Shown piece after piece: positions 34,403 to 43,883 of a DNA stretch of 64,000 nt. The notes under the pieces were generated by a model that had not been told where the DNA came from, made no database searches, and saw only the letters and a list, made by a program, of their open reading frames with translations. Positions within the stretch are counted from its first letter, which is position 1. Each line of letters opens with the position of its first letter. The position numbers and the translations under genes are program-made. This stretch comes from Paenibacillus sp. MZ04-78.2 (GTDB taxonomy: Bacteria > Bacillota > Bacilli > Paenibacillales > NBRC-103111), in assembly GCF_024213375.1 (NCBI RefSeq), contig NZ_JANAVJ010000008.1, positions 62,001-126,000 on the forward strand, in the 5' to 3' direction.

Positions 34403-35704
34403 TTAATGAATTTCCGCGTGCACCAGAACCGGACGCTCCACTTTGCCGGAGGCGATGGTGTACGATTCGTAGATGCTCTCAATCACGTCATCCACCGTTT
34501 CGCGATTGCTGTGAATAGTAACAAGCGTATCCCCGGGCTTCACTTCGTCGCCGATTTTTTTGTGCAGCATCAAGCCGACGCTCAGATCGATCTCGGATTC
34601 CTTCGTTGCGCGTCCCGCGCCCAAGATCATCGCCGCGGTGCCGATGCTGTCGGCAACGATCTCCGAGACATAGCCCGCTTCCTTCGCTTTCACCTCGATA
34701 CGGTATGCGGAAGTCGGCAGCTTGGACGGGTCGTCTACGATCGACGCGTCTCCTCCCTGCGCGGCAATGAATGCTTTAAACGTCTCCAATGCCCGGCCGC
34801 TGGAAATCGCTTCCTCCAGCTTGCTCCGCGCTTCGCTCACACTAGCAGCCTGCTTTGCCAAATATACCATATGACTGCCAAGCGTCAAGCATAGTTCGTG
34901 CAAATCTTCGGGACCTTCCCCGCGCAGCGTATCGATCGCTTCCTTCACTTCGAGCGCATTGCCGATCGCAAAGCCGAGCGGCTGATTCATATCGGAAATG
35001 ACCGCCATCGTATTACGTCCCACGTTGTTGCCGATGTCCACCATCGCCTTCGCCAGCGCCTTGGCGCTGTCCAAGTCTTTCATAAACGCACCGGCGCCCA
35101 CTTTGACATCCAGTACGATGGCATCGGAACCGGAGGCGATCTTTTTACTCATGATCGAGCTGGCCATCAGCGGAATCGAATTGACCGTCCCGGTCACATC
35201 GCGAAGCGCATAAATCTTTTTGTCCGCCGGGGTCAGGTTTCCGGTCGGCCCAGTCACCGCAACTTTCACTTCGTTCACTTGCTTGATAAACTGCTCGCTG
35301 CTGATTTCGGCCTGGAATCCCGGAATCGCTTCGAACTTGTCCACCGTGCCGCCGGTATGGCCGAGTCCGCGCCCGGACAGCTTTGCTACGGGAACGCCTA
35401 CCGCAGCGACGAGCGGCGCAAGAACGATCGTCGTCGTATCGCCGACGCCTCCGGTGCTGTGCTTGTCCACTTTAATGCCTTCGATAGCGGACAGATCGAT
35501 CGTATCTCCCGACGCCACCATAGCCATCGTCATATTCGCCGTCTCCATCGGGGTCATGCCGCGGAAGAAGGCCGCCATCAGAAACGAGGACATCTGGTAA
35601 TCCGGGATCGTTCCGTTCGTATAGCCTTGCACGATGAAATCAATTTCCGTCTTGCTAAGCTCGTGATCGTCACGCTTGCGGGCAATCAAATCAACCATTC
35701 TCAT
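34403..35704 (-). CDS. pdp: Pyrimidine-nucleoside phosphorylase
   Basis: The 433-residue enzyme of the thymidine/pyrimidine phosphorylase family has the signature [46 protein letters not shown]. It converts thymidine, deoxyuridine and uridine to base plus (deoxy)ribose-1-phosphate. GGGGAGA precedes ATG 35704. The gene sits between nupC and deoC in the same order as the dra-nupC-pdp set of Bacillus, rearranged. Confidence 0.95.
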   Translation of the reverse strand: MRMVDLIARKRDDHELSKTEIDFIVQGYTNGTIPDYQMSSFLMAAFFRGMTPMETANMTMAMVASGDTIDLSAIEGIKVDKHSTGGVGDTTTIVLAPLVAAVGVPVAKLSGRGLGHTGGTVDKFEAIPGFQAEISSEQFIKQVNEVKVAVTGPTGNLTPADKKIYALRDVTGTVNSIPLMASSIMSKKIASGSDAIVLDVKVGAGAFMKDLDSAKALAKAMVDIGNNVGRNTMAVISDMNQPLGFAIGNALEVKEAIDTLRGEGPEDLHELCLTLGSHMVYLAKQAASVSEARSKLEEAISSGRALETFKAFIAAQGGDASIVDDPSKLPTSAYRIEVKAKEAGYVSEIVADSIGTAAMILGAGRATKESEIDLSVGLMLHKKIGDEVKPGDTLVTIHSNRETVDDVIESIYESYTIASGKVERPVLVHAEIH

Positions 35705-35744
35705 GTTTCTCGTCTCCCCGTGTTTAGTATAGTCATCGAATATT

Positions 35745-36938
35745 TTATAGGAACAGCCCGATGAGCGTGGCCGACAAAATCGAGGCCAGCGTCGAGCCGA
35801 GCAGCAGCTTTAAGCCGAACTGCGCGACCTCGTCTCCCCGCTTGTCGTTCAGCGCTTTCACCGCGCCGGTGATAATGCCGATGGAGCTGAAATTTGCAAA
35901 GCTGACCAGGAACACCGAGACAATCCCGGCCGTACGGACCGACAAACCCGAAGCGATATCCTTGAAGCTGAGCATCGCAACGAATTCGTTGGTCACAAGC
36001 TTCGTCGCCATGATGCCTCCCGCCTGCACGGCTTCGCTCCATGGAATGCCCATTACGAACGCAACCGGTGCGAAAATATACCCCAGCACGGATTGGAACG
36101 AAATGTGGAAGATCAGATCGAATACGTAGTTGATCATATTCATCAAAGCGATAAAACCGATGAGCATCGCGCCCACGATAATCGCCACTTTGAAGCCGTC
36201 CATGATGCTTTCACTGATCATCTGGAAGAACGATTCCTTCGGATGATGCTCCTCGTCGGCCACTACCGTCGCTTTTTCTTCCTCCGGATCGAGCTTGTAC
36301 GGGTTAATAATGTTGGCGACAATCAGCGCTGAGAAAATGTTCAGCACGATGGCGACCACGACGTACTTCGGTTCAAGCATCGTCATGAATGCTCCGACGA
36401 TCGAGATGCTGACCGCGCTCATCGCCGATGTGCAAAGCGTGTACAGCCGCTGCTTCGTGACCTGGTTGAGCTGCTTCTTCGTCGTCAGGAAAACTTCCGA
36501 TTGACCGAGCAGTGCGGCGGAAACCGCCACATAGTTTTCCAGCCGGCCCATGCCGTTCAATTTGCTGAGCGCCAGCCCTACATATTTGATGACGAACGGC
36601 AGCACCTTCACATAGTTCAGGATGCCGATCAGAATCGAAATAAATATGATTGGCAGCAGCACGTTGATGAAAAAGGTGGAAGCGCCCTGATTTTCCAAGC
36701 CGCCGAACACGAAGTTGACGCCGCCTACCCCGAATTCCATCAGCTTGTTGAACAATTGGGAGACGAATGTGATCAGTTCCAGACCGATCTTCGTATTCAA
36801 TATGATGAAGCTCAGCACAATTTGCGTAACGAGCATAGCCAGAATCGGTCTGCTGCGAATTCCTTTCCGGTTGTTGCTGAACAAATACCCCACTGCAAAC
36901 ACCAGCAGCAATCCGGTCACTACAAATAAAAATTTCAT
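35745..36938 (-). CDS. nupC: Concentrative nucleoside transporter NupC
   Basis: The 397-residue membrane protein has the CNT family signatures: [59 protein letters not shown] and the C-terminal [14 protein letters not shown]. It imports pyrimidine (deoxy)nucleosides with protons or sodium. The start has GGAGG just upstream. It is the first gene of the nupC-pdp-deoC operon. About 200 nucleotides of leader separate it from its promoter and contain a cre-like site. Confidence 0.95.
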   Translation of the reverse strand: MKFLFVVTGLLLVFAVGYLFSNNRKGIRSRPILAMLVTQIVLSFIILNTKIGLELITFVSQLFNKLMEFGVGGVNFVFGGLENQGASTFFINVLLPIIFISILIGILNYVKVLPFVIKYVGLALSKLNGMGRLENYVAVSAALLGQSEVFLTTKKQLNQVTKQRLYTLCTSAMSAVSISIVGAFMTMLEPKYVVVAIVLNIFSALIVANIINPYKLDPEEEKATVVADEEHHPKESFFQMISESIMDGFKVAIIVGAMLIGFIALMNMINYVFDLIFHISFQSVLGYIFAPVAFVMGIPWSEAVQAGGIMATKLVTNEFVAMLSFKDIASGLSVRTAGIVSVFLVSFANFSSIGIITGAVKALNDKRGDEVAQFGLKLLLGSTLASILSATLIGLFL

Positions 36939-36993
36939 TGGAATTCCTCCAGCCTCGTCTAATTTGGCACGTAAAGAGAAATTAATTGTTGTT

Positions 36994-37007
36994 TGAAAGC
37001 GTTAGCA
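36994..37007. promoter_or_regulatory. Catabolite-responsive element (cre) of the deo operon
   Basis: TGAAAGCGTTAGCA matches the CcpA consensus TGWAANCGNTNWCA at 13 of 14 positions. It lies in the nupC leader, downstream of the promoter, where CcpA/HPr-Ser-P would block elongation. The homologous operon of B. subtilis is subject to catabolite repression. Confidence 0.6.
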
Positions 37008-37151
37008 ATCAATGCAAAAAAACTTCAACATCGAACACGAAGATGGAACAACGGGTCTGTACGATGCTGCCATTTTTAGCATTTCCTTTGCCATGAAGTT
37101 TTTATGTGCTTTAAATCCGATTTGTTTCGAAGCGGCTTCGACTACAATTTA

Positions 37152-37180
37152 ACTATAACAAGCGTTTGAACAAATGTAAA
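37152..37180 (-). promoter_or_regulatory. Promoter of nupC-pdp-deoC
   Basis: On the minus strand TTTACA (complement of 37175-37180) and TATAGT (complement of 37152-37157) are 17 bases apart. The spacer contains a TTTGAACA half site. Leader length to nupC is about 200 bases. Confidence 0.65.
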
Positions 37181-37230
37181 CATATTAATGAACCTCTGTT
37201 CTTTCCAACAAAGCAATTTTGAACAGATTG
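37165..37230. promoter_or_regulatory. DeoR half sites
   Basis: TTTGAACA occurs at 37165-37172, inside the spacer of the promoter, and again at 37218-37225, with starts 53 bases apart, close to five helical turns; the second is flanked by CAAT/ATTG. In B. subtilis, DeoR binds an upstream palindrome plus a direct-repeat half site between -35 and -10, the same arrangement. Confidence 0.5.
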
Positions 37231-37335
37231 TGGAATAACTTTGTGATTCTTATTGTTAGCTTCCTGATTACGGTTCCAAATCCCCTGCTTCTCGATCATT
37301 TGTATGGTTTATCATTCACATTCGTTCTTCGATTA

Positions 37336-37375
37336 GAAGAAAAGAAACCATCCAAGCTTATGCCCGGACGGTTCC
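37336..37375 (-). terminator. Terminator of deoR
   Basis: GAAACCATCC (37344-37353) and GGACGGTTCC (37366-37375) form a stem with one G-U pair. On the minus strand TCTTTTC follows. Confidence 0.65.
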
Positions 37376-37413
37376 TTACCCCTTTAGCGGGATATCGAAT
37401 CTGATCAATTGCG

Positions 37414-38358
37414 TTATCCTTCTTGCTCCAGCAATATTTTGGCCGTATATTGATCTGTTACCAGCACATTGGCATACTGCGCTTTCAATGCGCCGCGGAT
37501 GCCTTCGACTTTTTTCAAGCCGCCTGCGATGAGAATCGACTGGTCTTTTGTCTTGAGCTCGTGCAGCTCAATCCCAATCGTGCGGGCATTCAGCGTCTCG
37601 TTGCAAATGGCGCCGTTCTTATCGAAGAACCGGGAAGCGATATCCCCTACCGCATGGTCGGCGATCAGCTGCATATCCTGCTCCGTGAAATAGCCGAGCT
37701 GGAACAGCAGCGAACCCGTCCTTGGCACGCCTACCGTGAACAAAGCGATATTCGCCTGCTTTCCCATGTCAAGCAGCTTCCGGATATGGCGGTCCGCCTC
37801 AATCGCCTGCTTCACCACCACGTGGTCGACGATGGCCGGCAGCGGCAGCTGGTAAGGCGTCGCATCGAATGCCATCCCGAACAAATGAAGCGTTTCCGAG
37901 GCGTAGGTCTTCTTCTCGGAATGGCTGACGCCGCCTTTCAGCTGGACGATTCGGACGTCCTTCAGCGCTTTATGCTCCAGATGCGTCGCCACCTGGTAAA
38001 TGGTCGTCCCCCAGATGGTGCCGATAATGTCGCCGTCCTGGACGATTTCCCTCAAATAATCCGCCGTCAGCTTGCCCAAATACTGCTTGATCACATGATC
38101 CTCGAACAACGGGATGGACGCAACCAGCGCCCGCTTCAGTCCGAACTTCTCTTCCAACTGCTCGCTCAAAATTTTGCGGTCCTCGGTCGGGTCCGAGATG
38201 CGAATCTCGACGATTCCTTCCTCTTTGGCCTGCTGCAGCAGACGGGAGACGGTCGGCCGGGAAACCTCCAGCTTGTTCGCGATATCCTGTTGGCTATAAT
38301 CCAGCAAATAGTATAGCTTGGCGGCCTCGATCATTTTTTTCAGCTTCACTTGTTCCAT
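37414..38358 (-). CDS. deoR: DeoR regulator of deoxynucleoside catabolism (SorC family)
   Basis: The 314-residue product has an N-terminal helix-turn-helix (AAKLYYLLDYSQQDIANKLEVSRPTVSRLLQQAKEEGIVEIRI) and a SorC-type sugar-binding domain (GDIIGTIWGTTIYQVATHL, GGVSHSEK, TVGVPRTGSLLFQLGYF). In B. subtilis this repressor responds to deoxyribose-5-phosphate. ATG 38358, with GGGGG upstream, is preferred to the frame opening at 38421. It lies directly upstream of nupC-pdp-deoC, separated by its terminator and the operon promoter. Confidence 0.92.
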   Translation of the reverse strand: MEQVKLKKMIEAAKLYYLLDYSQQDIANKLEVSRPTVSRLLQQAKEEGIVEIRISDPTEDRKILSEQLEEKFGLKRALVASIPLFEDHVIKQYLGKLTADYLREIVQDGDIIGTIWGTTIYQVATHLEHKALKDVRIVQLKGGVSHSEKKTYASETLHLFGMAFDATPYQLPLPAIVDHVVVKQAIEADRHIRKLLDMGKQANIALFTVGVPRTGSLLFQLGYFTEQDMQLIADHAVGDIASRFFDKNGAICNETLNARTIGIELHELKTKDQSILIAGGLKKVEGIRGALKAQYANVLVTDQYTAKILLEQEG

Positions 38359-38474
38359 AAAGCCCCCGATCTCCATCCCTGAACACTTTACCATGTATTG
38401 TGACACAAATGTCCGCCGCACCGCAAGCGTTTAGCTCGAAAATGCGGTACGGTCCTTTCCTCCGTTCAAGGTAT

Positions 38475-38482
38475 GGTATAAT
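38475..38482 (+). promoter_or_regulatory. Extended -10 promoter of the DUF2161 gene
   Basis: The plus strand shows TG-G-TATAAT (TATAAT at 38477-38482). No good -35 is present, as allowed for extended -10 promoters. Confidence 0.45.
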
Positions 38483-38525
38483 AACCCTACCCTATCACCA
38501 CAAGCAAAAAAGGAGGCGCGGCCCC

Positions 38526-39338
38526 TTGGCTATCAAAAGTGAAACGGAGCTGTACGCCCCCGTTAAAGCCCACTTGGAGCAGCTTGGGTACACCGTGCGC
38601 GGCGAGGTGCGTCATTGCGATCTGGTCGCCATCCGCGGAGAGGAGCCTCCGGTCATCGTCGAACTGAAAAAAAGCTTCTCGGTCCCGCTCCTGCTGCAAG
38701 CGATCGACCGTCTGCGGATCAGTCGTTTCGTATACGTCGCATTCGAACGGCCGGCCAAAGGACGCGCCCCGCATGGCGCCAGTTGGCCGGAGCTCCGCAG
38801 ACTGTGCGGCATGCTCGGCCTCGGCATGATCGTCGTGCAGTTCTATAAAACGCGCAAGCCACGGGTCGAGGTCGAATGTCATCCGCCGGACGGGTCCGGG
38901 CTCGCGATGCCGTTCAAAATGCCCAGACATAACAAATATGCGGCCGGCAAGCTGATGCGGGAATTTCAGGAACGCCGGGCCGATTATAACGTCGGCGGCA
39001 GCACCAAGCGAAAGCTCGTCACCGCTTACCGCGAAAAGTCGCTTCATCTCGCGGCGCTGCTGCACACCCATGGCCCCATGAGCCCCAAACAGTTGCGCGA
39101 CCTGACAGGCAATGCCCAAGCCGCAGGCATGCTCCAGAAAAACGTATACCTGTGGTTCGAACGCGTAGCCCGCGGCGTATACAAGCTCACCCCGCAAGGA
39201 GAAGCGGCGCTGCAAACTTTTGCCCACGTCGTAGAGGCTTACATCCCGGCCGCAGGGGCGGAAGCGCAGCCCAAAAACATGGAAGCGGCGGCGGATACCG
39301 CCGAAGCCCCCCAAGTCCATGTCCTGCAAAATGCATAA
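38526..39338 (+). CDS. DUF2161-type PD-(D/E)XK nuclease-fold protein
   Basis: The 270-residue product starts at TTG 38526, nine bases after AAAGGAGG; the open frame continues upstream through the promoter and is not coding there. The N-terminal region has the restriction-endonuclease-like core: CDLVAIRGEEPPVIVELKKSF, that is D-x(n)-ELK as in PD-(D/E)XK folds. A winged-helix-like C-terminal part (HLAALLHTHGPMSPKQLRDLTG ... VYKLTPQGEAAL) resembles a regulatory or DNA-reading domain. The family is annotated as putative phosphodiesterase/nuclease; substrate unknown. It is divergent from deoR. Confidence 0.75.
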   Translation: MAIKSETELYAPVKAHLEQLGYTVRGEVRHCDLVAIRGEEPPVIVELKKSFSVPLLLQAIDRLRISRFVYVAFERPAKGRAPHGASWPELRRLCGMLGLGMIVVQFYKTRKPRVEVECHPPDGSGLAMPFKMPRHNKYAAGKLMREFQERRADYNVGGSTKRKLVTAYREKSLHLAALLHTHGPMSPKQLRDLTGNAQAAGMLQKNVYLWFERVARGVYKLTPQGEAALQTFAHVVEAYIPAAGAEAQPKNMEAAADTAEAPQVHVLQNA

Positions 39339-39398
39339 ATCGTTCGGGCAGCGGGTATGTATAGAGTGATAGACTACCGTGCAGAAAGGACGTGCGCC

Positions 39399-40169
39399 AT
39401 GAAACCGTTCGTTCGGGTTCTCTTCGCGTTATGTCTTGCTGTGCTTGCGTCGACATTGTCACTTTTCACCCCTGCCCTATCACTGCCTGCGCAAGCCGCT
39501 TCTTCCATTCGCATTCCCGTGCTCAACTACCACAGCATTACCGTCGATCCCGGCAACCGGGCGACCATCGCACCGGACAAATTCGAAGCGCAGATGCGCT
39601 ACTTGGCTGACGAAGGCTACACGACGCTCACGCTCCAGCAATTCACCGATATCCTCGAAGGCAAACAAAAACCGCCGGAAAGACCGATCCTGCTCACGTT
39701 TGACGACGGCTATGCAGACAACTACGAACACGCTTATCCGCTGCTCAAAAAGTTGAAATTTCACGCCACATTATTTATGGTCCCGGGGTTTGTAGGCGAC
39801 GGTTATTATTTGGATTGGGAGCAGGTCAAAACGATGAAAGAGGCCGGTTGGAACATTCAGCCGCACAGCATGAGCCACCTGCACTTGCCGAAGCTGAATG
39901 CCAAGAAGCAAGCGTATGAAATGACCGAATCCAAGCGGCTGATCGAGAAACAGCTCGGCACAACGGCCGATATTTTTTGTTATCCGTATGGCGAGTCCAA
40001 CCGGACAACCTTGAATTTGTTAAAAGAGAATAAATTTCGATATGCGTTCACCATCGATCAGGGGTGGGCTTCGTCCGATCAGGACCGGCTCAAGTTAAAA
40101 CGTCTGTTCGTCAACGGAGAAGCATCGATGAAAGCCTGGAAGCAACTGCTGGAGCCGTCCAAATCTTGA
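39399..40169 (+). CDS. Exported polysaccharide deacetylase
   Basis: The 256-residue product has a Sec signal peptide to about residue 34 (LFALCLAVLASTLSLFTPALSLPAQA). The NodB domain has TFDDGYADNY (catalytic and metal Asp), HSMSHLHL (metal histidines) and YPYGESN. Such enzymes remove N-acetyl groups from peptidoglycan or chitin-like polymers outside the cell; the second histidine-rich motif is intact, so it should be active. ATG 39399 has GAAAGGA nine bases upstream. A hairpin AGGGACCA/TGGTCCCT at 40201-40243 follows but without a strong T tract. Confidence 0.88.
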   Translation: MKPFVRVLFALCLAVLASTLSLFTPALSLPAQAASSIRIPVLNYHSITVDPGNRATIAPDKFEAQMRYLADEGYTTLTLQQFTDILEGKQKPPERPILLTFDDGYADNYEHAYPLLKKLKFHATLFMVPGFVGDGYYLDWEQVKTMKEAGWNIQPHSMSHLHLPKLNAKKQAYEMTESKRLIEKQLGTTADIFCYPYGESNRTTLNLLKENKFRYAFTIDQGWASSDQDRLKLKRLFVNGEASMKAWKQLLEPSKS

Positions 40170-40200
40170 CTTCCCCTTCCATGACCGGGAAGCAAACGCA

Positions 40201-40243
40201 AGGGACCAGAGCGATCCCCTAAATGGAAACGGCTTTGGTCCCT
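40201..40243. terminator. Weak hairpin between deacetylase and flavoprotein genes
   Basis: AGGGACCA (40201-40208) pairs with TGGTCCCT (40236-40243). The loop is 27 bases and the T tract poor on either strand. Confidence 0.35.
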
Positions 40244-40261
40244 CTACTTATGCGCCGTGAC

Positions 40262-41185
40262 TTAAACGAAGACCGCGGTGTTCGCTTTCCTCTTTAACAG
40301 CTCTTTATGAATCCATATCGCCGCCTGCGAGCCCTCGCCCATCGCGATCGTGACCTGCTCCGAGTGTACTCCGATATCCCCCGCCGCCCAGACGCCGGGA
40401 ACGTTCGTCATCTTGGTGCGTGGATCGGTGACGATATGACGGTTCTCCAGCCGTTCGATACCGAGCGCCGCCGTCCATCCGGTGTGCACTTCGTTGCCGC
40501 CAAAAGCGATAAAGCCGCGCTCTCCCTCGATCGTCCGGCCATCCGACAAACGTGCGCCGTCGAACCGGGCATCCGGTCCTCCGATCACCTCGGCAATTTC
40601 CGCTTCAACATGCGTTATGCCCGCTTCCATCAGCTTGTCCGCATACCCGCTGCCCACCGCTTGCCGTTCGTGATTAACGTAAATAATCCGGTCGGTCCAA
40701 TAGCGCAGAGCAAGCGCCATTCCCGCTCCCGTATCGCCCGATCCCATCACTACGGTCAGCTTCCCGGAGACTTCGTAGCCGTCGCAGTCAGGACACACGT
40801 AAATACTGATACCAAGCCGTTCTTCCAGCCCGGGCAGTGGCGGGAAGCGGTCCAGTACGCCGGTTGCCGCAAGCAGCGTCTCGGTGTGGACGGCTCCGCC
40901 CCCATCGGCAAGCGCGATTCGAAATCCGCTGCCGTTCTTTGCCGCCGCTACAGCCTCATCGCGGCGAAATTCCACCCCGAGCTGCTCGGCATGCTGCCGT
41001 CCGAGATTGCGAAGCTCTTGGCCGGAGACTCCATCGGGCCAACCGAGCACGTTGTGGTAGCTGCGGCACAGCGTTGAGCGTCCTCGCCCTTTGTCGATCA
41101 CCAGCACGCGATGCCGGTATCGTCCAAGCTGAATGGCCGCCTGCAAGCCAGCGATGCCCCCTCCGACGACGATGCAATCGTACAT
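40262..41185 (-). CDS. Thioredoxin-reductase-like FAD/NAD(P) oxidoreductase
   Basis: The 307-residue product has the FAD-binding GGGIAGLQAAIQLGR near the N-terminus, the redox-active CPDCDGYE in place of the usual CATCDG of thioredoxin reductase, and the NAD(P)-binding GSGDTGAGMALAL. It ends with VWAAGDI, which contacts FAD. The CxxC spacing is intact, so dithiol-disulfide chemistry is plausible, but the CPDCDG variant suggests a substrate other than thioredoxin. AAAGGGG precedes ATG 41185. No thioredoxin gene is nearby. Confidence 0.85.
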   Translation of the reverse strand: MYDCIVVGGGIAGLQAAIQLGRYRHRVLVIDKGRGRSTLCRSYHNVLGWPDGVSGQELRNLGRQHAEQLGVEFRRDEAVAAAKNGSGFRIALADGGGAVHTETLLAATGVLDRFPPLPGLEERLGISIYVCPDCDGYEVSGKLTVVMGSGDTGAGMALALRYWTDRIIYVNHERQAVGSGYADKLMEAGITHVEAEIAEVIGGPDARFDGARLSDGRTIEGERGFIAFGGNEVHTGWTAALGIERLENRHIVTDPRTKMTNVPGVWAAGDIGVHSEQVTIAMGEGSQAAIWIHKELLKRKANTAVFV

Positions 41186-41266
41186 GATCTACGCCCCTTT
41201 GTTATTCGTTACCTTAGCATCCCCCCGCTGTCCAAGATTCCATTCCATCCGTTTCCTAAGGAGTAT

Positions 41267-41299
41267 GAAAAAAGCTTCCTCTTCAATCAAGAGGAAGCT
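41267..41299 (-). terminator. Terminator of the GT39 gene
   Basis: AGCTTCCTCTT (41273-41283) pairs perfectly with AAGAGGAAGCT (41289-41299). On the minus strand TTTTTT follows. Confidence 0.85.
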
Positions 41300-41314
41300 G
41301 AGGTCATATTTTTA

Positions 41315-42532
41315 TTAGGTTTTCCTTTCAATCCTGTTTCGGATCAAACCGTATAGTTGATAACCCGTTGTACTGGCCAAGACAATGAATAGGGGCATAA
41401 CCGAAAAATTATATCGATATTCAGGTACGAAAGCTAAGCGGATCAATGACATTGTAATAATCACAGCTGCAAGCATTATTTTTTGTTCTTTCCATCGAAG
41501 GAACGAAATCAGGATCGCTGCTGCTCCAAACCAGACAATAGCATCATGTAGCATATCTGACAACGGAATAACGTTGTATAACGGTGCATGGCCCCCTCCA
41601 TAATACATTTGGGAATACAGATATTCCAACTTTCCAAATGTATACCACCATAGGAAAAGGCCCGGATATTGGGTAAAACCGACAATTAGCCGTTCCTTTG
41701 TAATTTCCATTTCGGTTTTTCCAGTACGATCGACCATGTTATCTTCGTAATTATTATATGGGAATGTTCCAGCCATAAGTGGATTTGTTTGAGTAGCGAG
41801 CGGAATGAATTCATGCAACGTTACGGCATTGCGAATCCACCAAGGTGAAAGTACCAACACAATTCCGAGCAAACTCCATAATAACATGATCCCGACTCGT
41901 CGATCTCGTTGCTGCCACCACCTTATTGCATAGAGTACGAAAATAACGGGTAAAAACTCGGGGCGTACCAATACAGTAAGACCCATTAAAATACCTGAAA
42001 TAAGTGAATGACGCCGAGAAGATGAATCAAATGCGTAAAGCTGCCAAAGTATATATCCCATAAAAAAGAAAGTGCCAAGAACTTCAGTTAAAACTGCACC
42101 GTTTGCCCATATGAAAGGTGGATAAATCGCTGTAACAAATACCGTTAGAAGAGCTACTAACCCGTTTTTTGCCAGCTTTCGTGTTAAGCCATAAATCATT
42201 ACAAGCGTACACATACTCAGCAATATTTGAACATATCGAGTCAAAGCAAGAGGATTCCAATTCAATTTTTCAGCTATGATGTAATTTAGGGCGACAAAAA
42301 GCGGATAACCTGGCGTAACATACGCGTTTGGAGTTGTACTGTTATACCCATAAAATCCCTTTTCGATTAATTGGCGGGCCAACTTAGAATAATTCTCTGC
42401 ATCTAGTGACATTTCATGTGAAACACTTTGAACAAATTTAACACGAAGATACAAAGCAAGAATTAAAATAAGAGCAAAACACGCCCAATGAATGATCCGT
42501 TTATAACTCATAGAATTTTTATCCTGTCTCAT
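41315..42532 (-). CDS. GT39/ArnT-like membrane glycosyltransferase
   Basis: The 405-residue polytopic membrane protein has about ten helices. The first loop carries the acidic motif SLDAENYSKLARQLIEKGFYG, in the position where PMT/ArnT/GT39 enzymes have their catalytic DE; later loops have TPGYPLFVAL and RPEFLP. Such enzymes transfer sugars from a lipid-linked donor outside the membrane. ATG 42532 is chosen because GGAGG lies five bases upstream. The gene is clearly more AT-rich than its neighbours, which may reflect transfer. No linked polysaccharide cluster is seen. Confidence 0.75.
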   Translation of the reverse strand: MRQDKNSMSYKRIIHWACFALILILALYLRVKFVQSVSHEMSLDAENYSKLARQLIEKGFYGYNSTTPNAYVTPGYPLFVALNYIIAEKLNWNPLALTRYVQILLSMCTLVMIYGLTRKLAKNGLVALLTVFVTAIYPPFIWANGAVLTEVLGTFFFMGYILWQLYAFDSSSRRHSLISGILMGLTVLVRPEFLPVIFVLYAIRWWQQRDRRVGIMLLWSLLGIVLVLSPWWIRNAVTLHEFIPLATQTNPLMAGTFPYNNYEDNMVDRTGKTEMEITKERLIVGFTQYPGLFLWWYTFGKLEYLYSQMYYGGGHAPLYNVIPLSDMLHDAIVWFGAAAILISFLRWKEQKIMLAAVIITMSLIRLAFVPEYRYNFSVMPLFIVLASTTGYQLYGLIRNRIERKT

Positions 42533-42587
42533 TAAATCCTCCATTTTGGCTTCTTTTTATAATAATTAACTCAAGCAGCCACTTCAT
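42519..42587 (-). CDS. Possible 22-codon leader peptide overlapping the GT39 gene start
   Basis: Minus-strand ATG 42587 (or the TTG just before it) follows AAAGGAG and encodes MKWLLELIIIKRSQNGGFNETG, stopping inside the next gene. The sequence is a short membrane-like helix plus a polar tail. Its stop overlaps the glycosyltransferase start, which would allow translational coupling. It could be chance; only a ribosome-profiling experiment would decide. Confidence 0.3.
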   Translation of the reverse strand: MKWLLELIIIKRSQNGGFNETG

Positions 42588-42700
42588 CAATATATTGTTG
42601 CTCCTTTCTTCTGCTGTAATCCAGTATAATTACGAAATGTTACGGCATGTTAGCCGGACGATTACGGAACCCTTAAATGATTCTTAATGAAAATTAAGCA

Positions 42701-42748
42701 AACCGCAAATAAAAAAGACCGATTAACGGTCTTTTTTTATTTGCGGTT
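42701..42748 (-). terminator. Long terminator embedded in the 3' end of a kinase gene
   Basis: AACCGCAAATAAAAAAGACCG (split as AACCGCAAAT and AAAAAAGACCG) pairs with CGGTC followed by T7 and ATTTGCGGTT, over about 21 pairs with one bulge. The right arm carries the last codons of the kinase (GTKKDR-type tail), so coding and termination share sequence. Confidence 0.75.
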
Positions 42749-43847
42749 CTTGTGAGGAAACTTGATATAGAGGAAGTCTGGTTTCAAATGCGGTTTCTCT
42801 CCGGTCACTGCGTACGGATATGCGTCCTCCGTGAAGTTCAATAATACTTTTGGTGATGGCCAGTCCCAATCCGGTTCCACCGTTTTGCGAAGACCGGGAT
42901 TTGTCCGCGCGGTAAAACCGTTCGAATACATAAGGCAAGTCCCTTTCCGGAATGGCTTCCCCGTAATTGATGATTTCTACGACAGCCTCGCCGCCCGTAC
43001 TGCCGATCCGAATATCGATGTATTTGCCGCCGCTGCCGTAGCGGATTGCATTGGAAATTATGTTCTCGTAAGCGCGCATCAATTGGCGGCCGTCGGCTTC
43101 CACATAGATGCTGTCATCTCCAGAGGCCAACCTGCACGACATACCGGCTTTTTTGAATTGGGGGTTAAATTCCTCCGTCAATTGTTTCAGGAAGCCGATG
43201 ATGTTCACTTTTTTCATATGAAGCTTGATGCCTTCGTCGCTCAGTGATGTATATTCGAAAAGATGATCGATCAGCTTTTTTAAATTTTTCGTTTTTTCAT
43301 AGGCGATTTTTGTGTAATACCGAAGTTCCACCTCGTCTTTATAGCGGTCCGTCTCAATCAGCTCCAAATACCCGAGAACCGAGGTGAGCGGAGTGCGCAG
43401 ATCGTGCGATACCCCGGTGATCAATTCATTTTTGGTTCTTTCGGCCTTTCGTTCTTCTTCAATCGATTTTCGCAGTTTCTTCGTCATCCGGTTGAAATGA
43501 ACAGCCAAAGCTCCCAGCTCGTCCGAAGATTGGGTCGTAATCTCATACGACAAATTTCCTTGCGATATTTCCTGAAGCCCCCGTGTAATCTCCTCCAAAT
43601 AATCGAACATTTTTCTGCTGAATAGGAAGAAATAAATCAGGAACAGCAGAATGCCGACTGCAACCAGAACGGGCAGGGAGCCGATATGATTGACGACCCA
43701 TTTGATCGGGGTATCGAACGGCTCCACATCTACCAGCTTAAGCCCCAATCGATAGCCTATAAATGCGGTAACGGAAGCAGAGGCAATACTGAGCGCGAAT
43801 ACAGAAAGAAACTTCCAACGCATGGTGTAGATGAAATTAAACTTCAT
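42723..43847 (-). CDS. VanS-like sensor histidine kinase (second system)
   Basis: The 374-residue product has two transmembrane helices (about 10-33 and 55-75), then HAMP, HisKA with SHDLRTPLTSVLGYLELIETD, and HATPase with NIISNAIRYGSGGKYIDI and GGTGLGLAITKSIIELHGG. It is strikingly similar to the kinase at 30125-31240, including ERTKNELIT-VSHDLRTPLTS and YKDEVELRYY. ATG 43847 with GGGGA is preferred to the TTG two codons earlier. The end of the gene contains half of its own terminator. Confidence 0.92.
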   Translation of the reverse strand: MKFNFIYTMRWKFLSVFALSIASASVTAFIGYRLGLKLVDVEPFDTPIKWVVNHIGSLPVLVAVGILLFLIYFFLFSRKMFDYLEEITRGLQEISQGNLSYEITTQSSDELGALAVHFNRMTKKLRKSIEEERKAERTKNELITGVSHDLRTPLTSVLGYLELIETDRYKDEVELRYYTKIAYEKTKNLKKLIDHLFEYTSLSDEGIKLHMKKVNIIGFLKQLTEEFNPQFKKAGMSCRLASGDDSIYVEADGRQLMRAYENIISNAIRYGSGGKYIDIRIGSTGGEAVVEIINYGEAIPERDLPYVFERFYRADKSRSSQNGGTGLGLAITKSIIELHGGRISVRSDRRETAFETRLPLYQVSSQEPQIKKDR

Positions 43848-43883
43848 AGCCAATCCCCGTCCAACGATAGTATTTGCCGCTTA

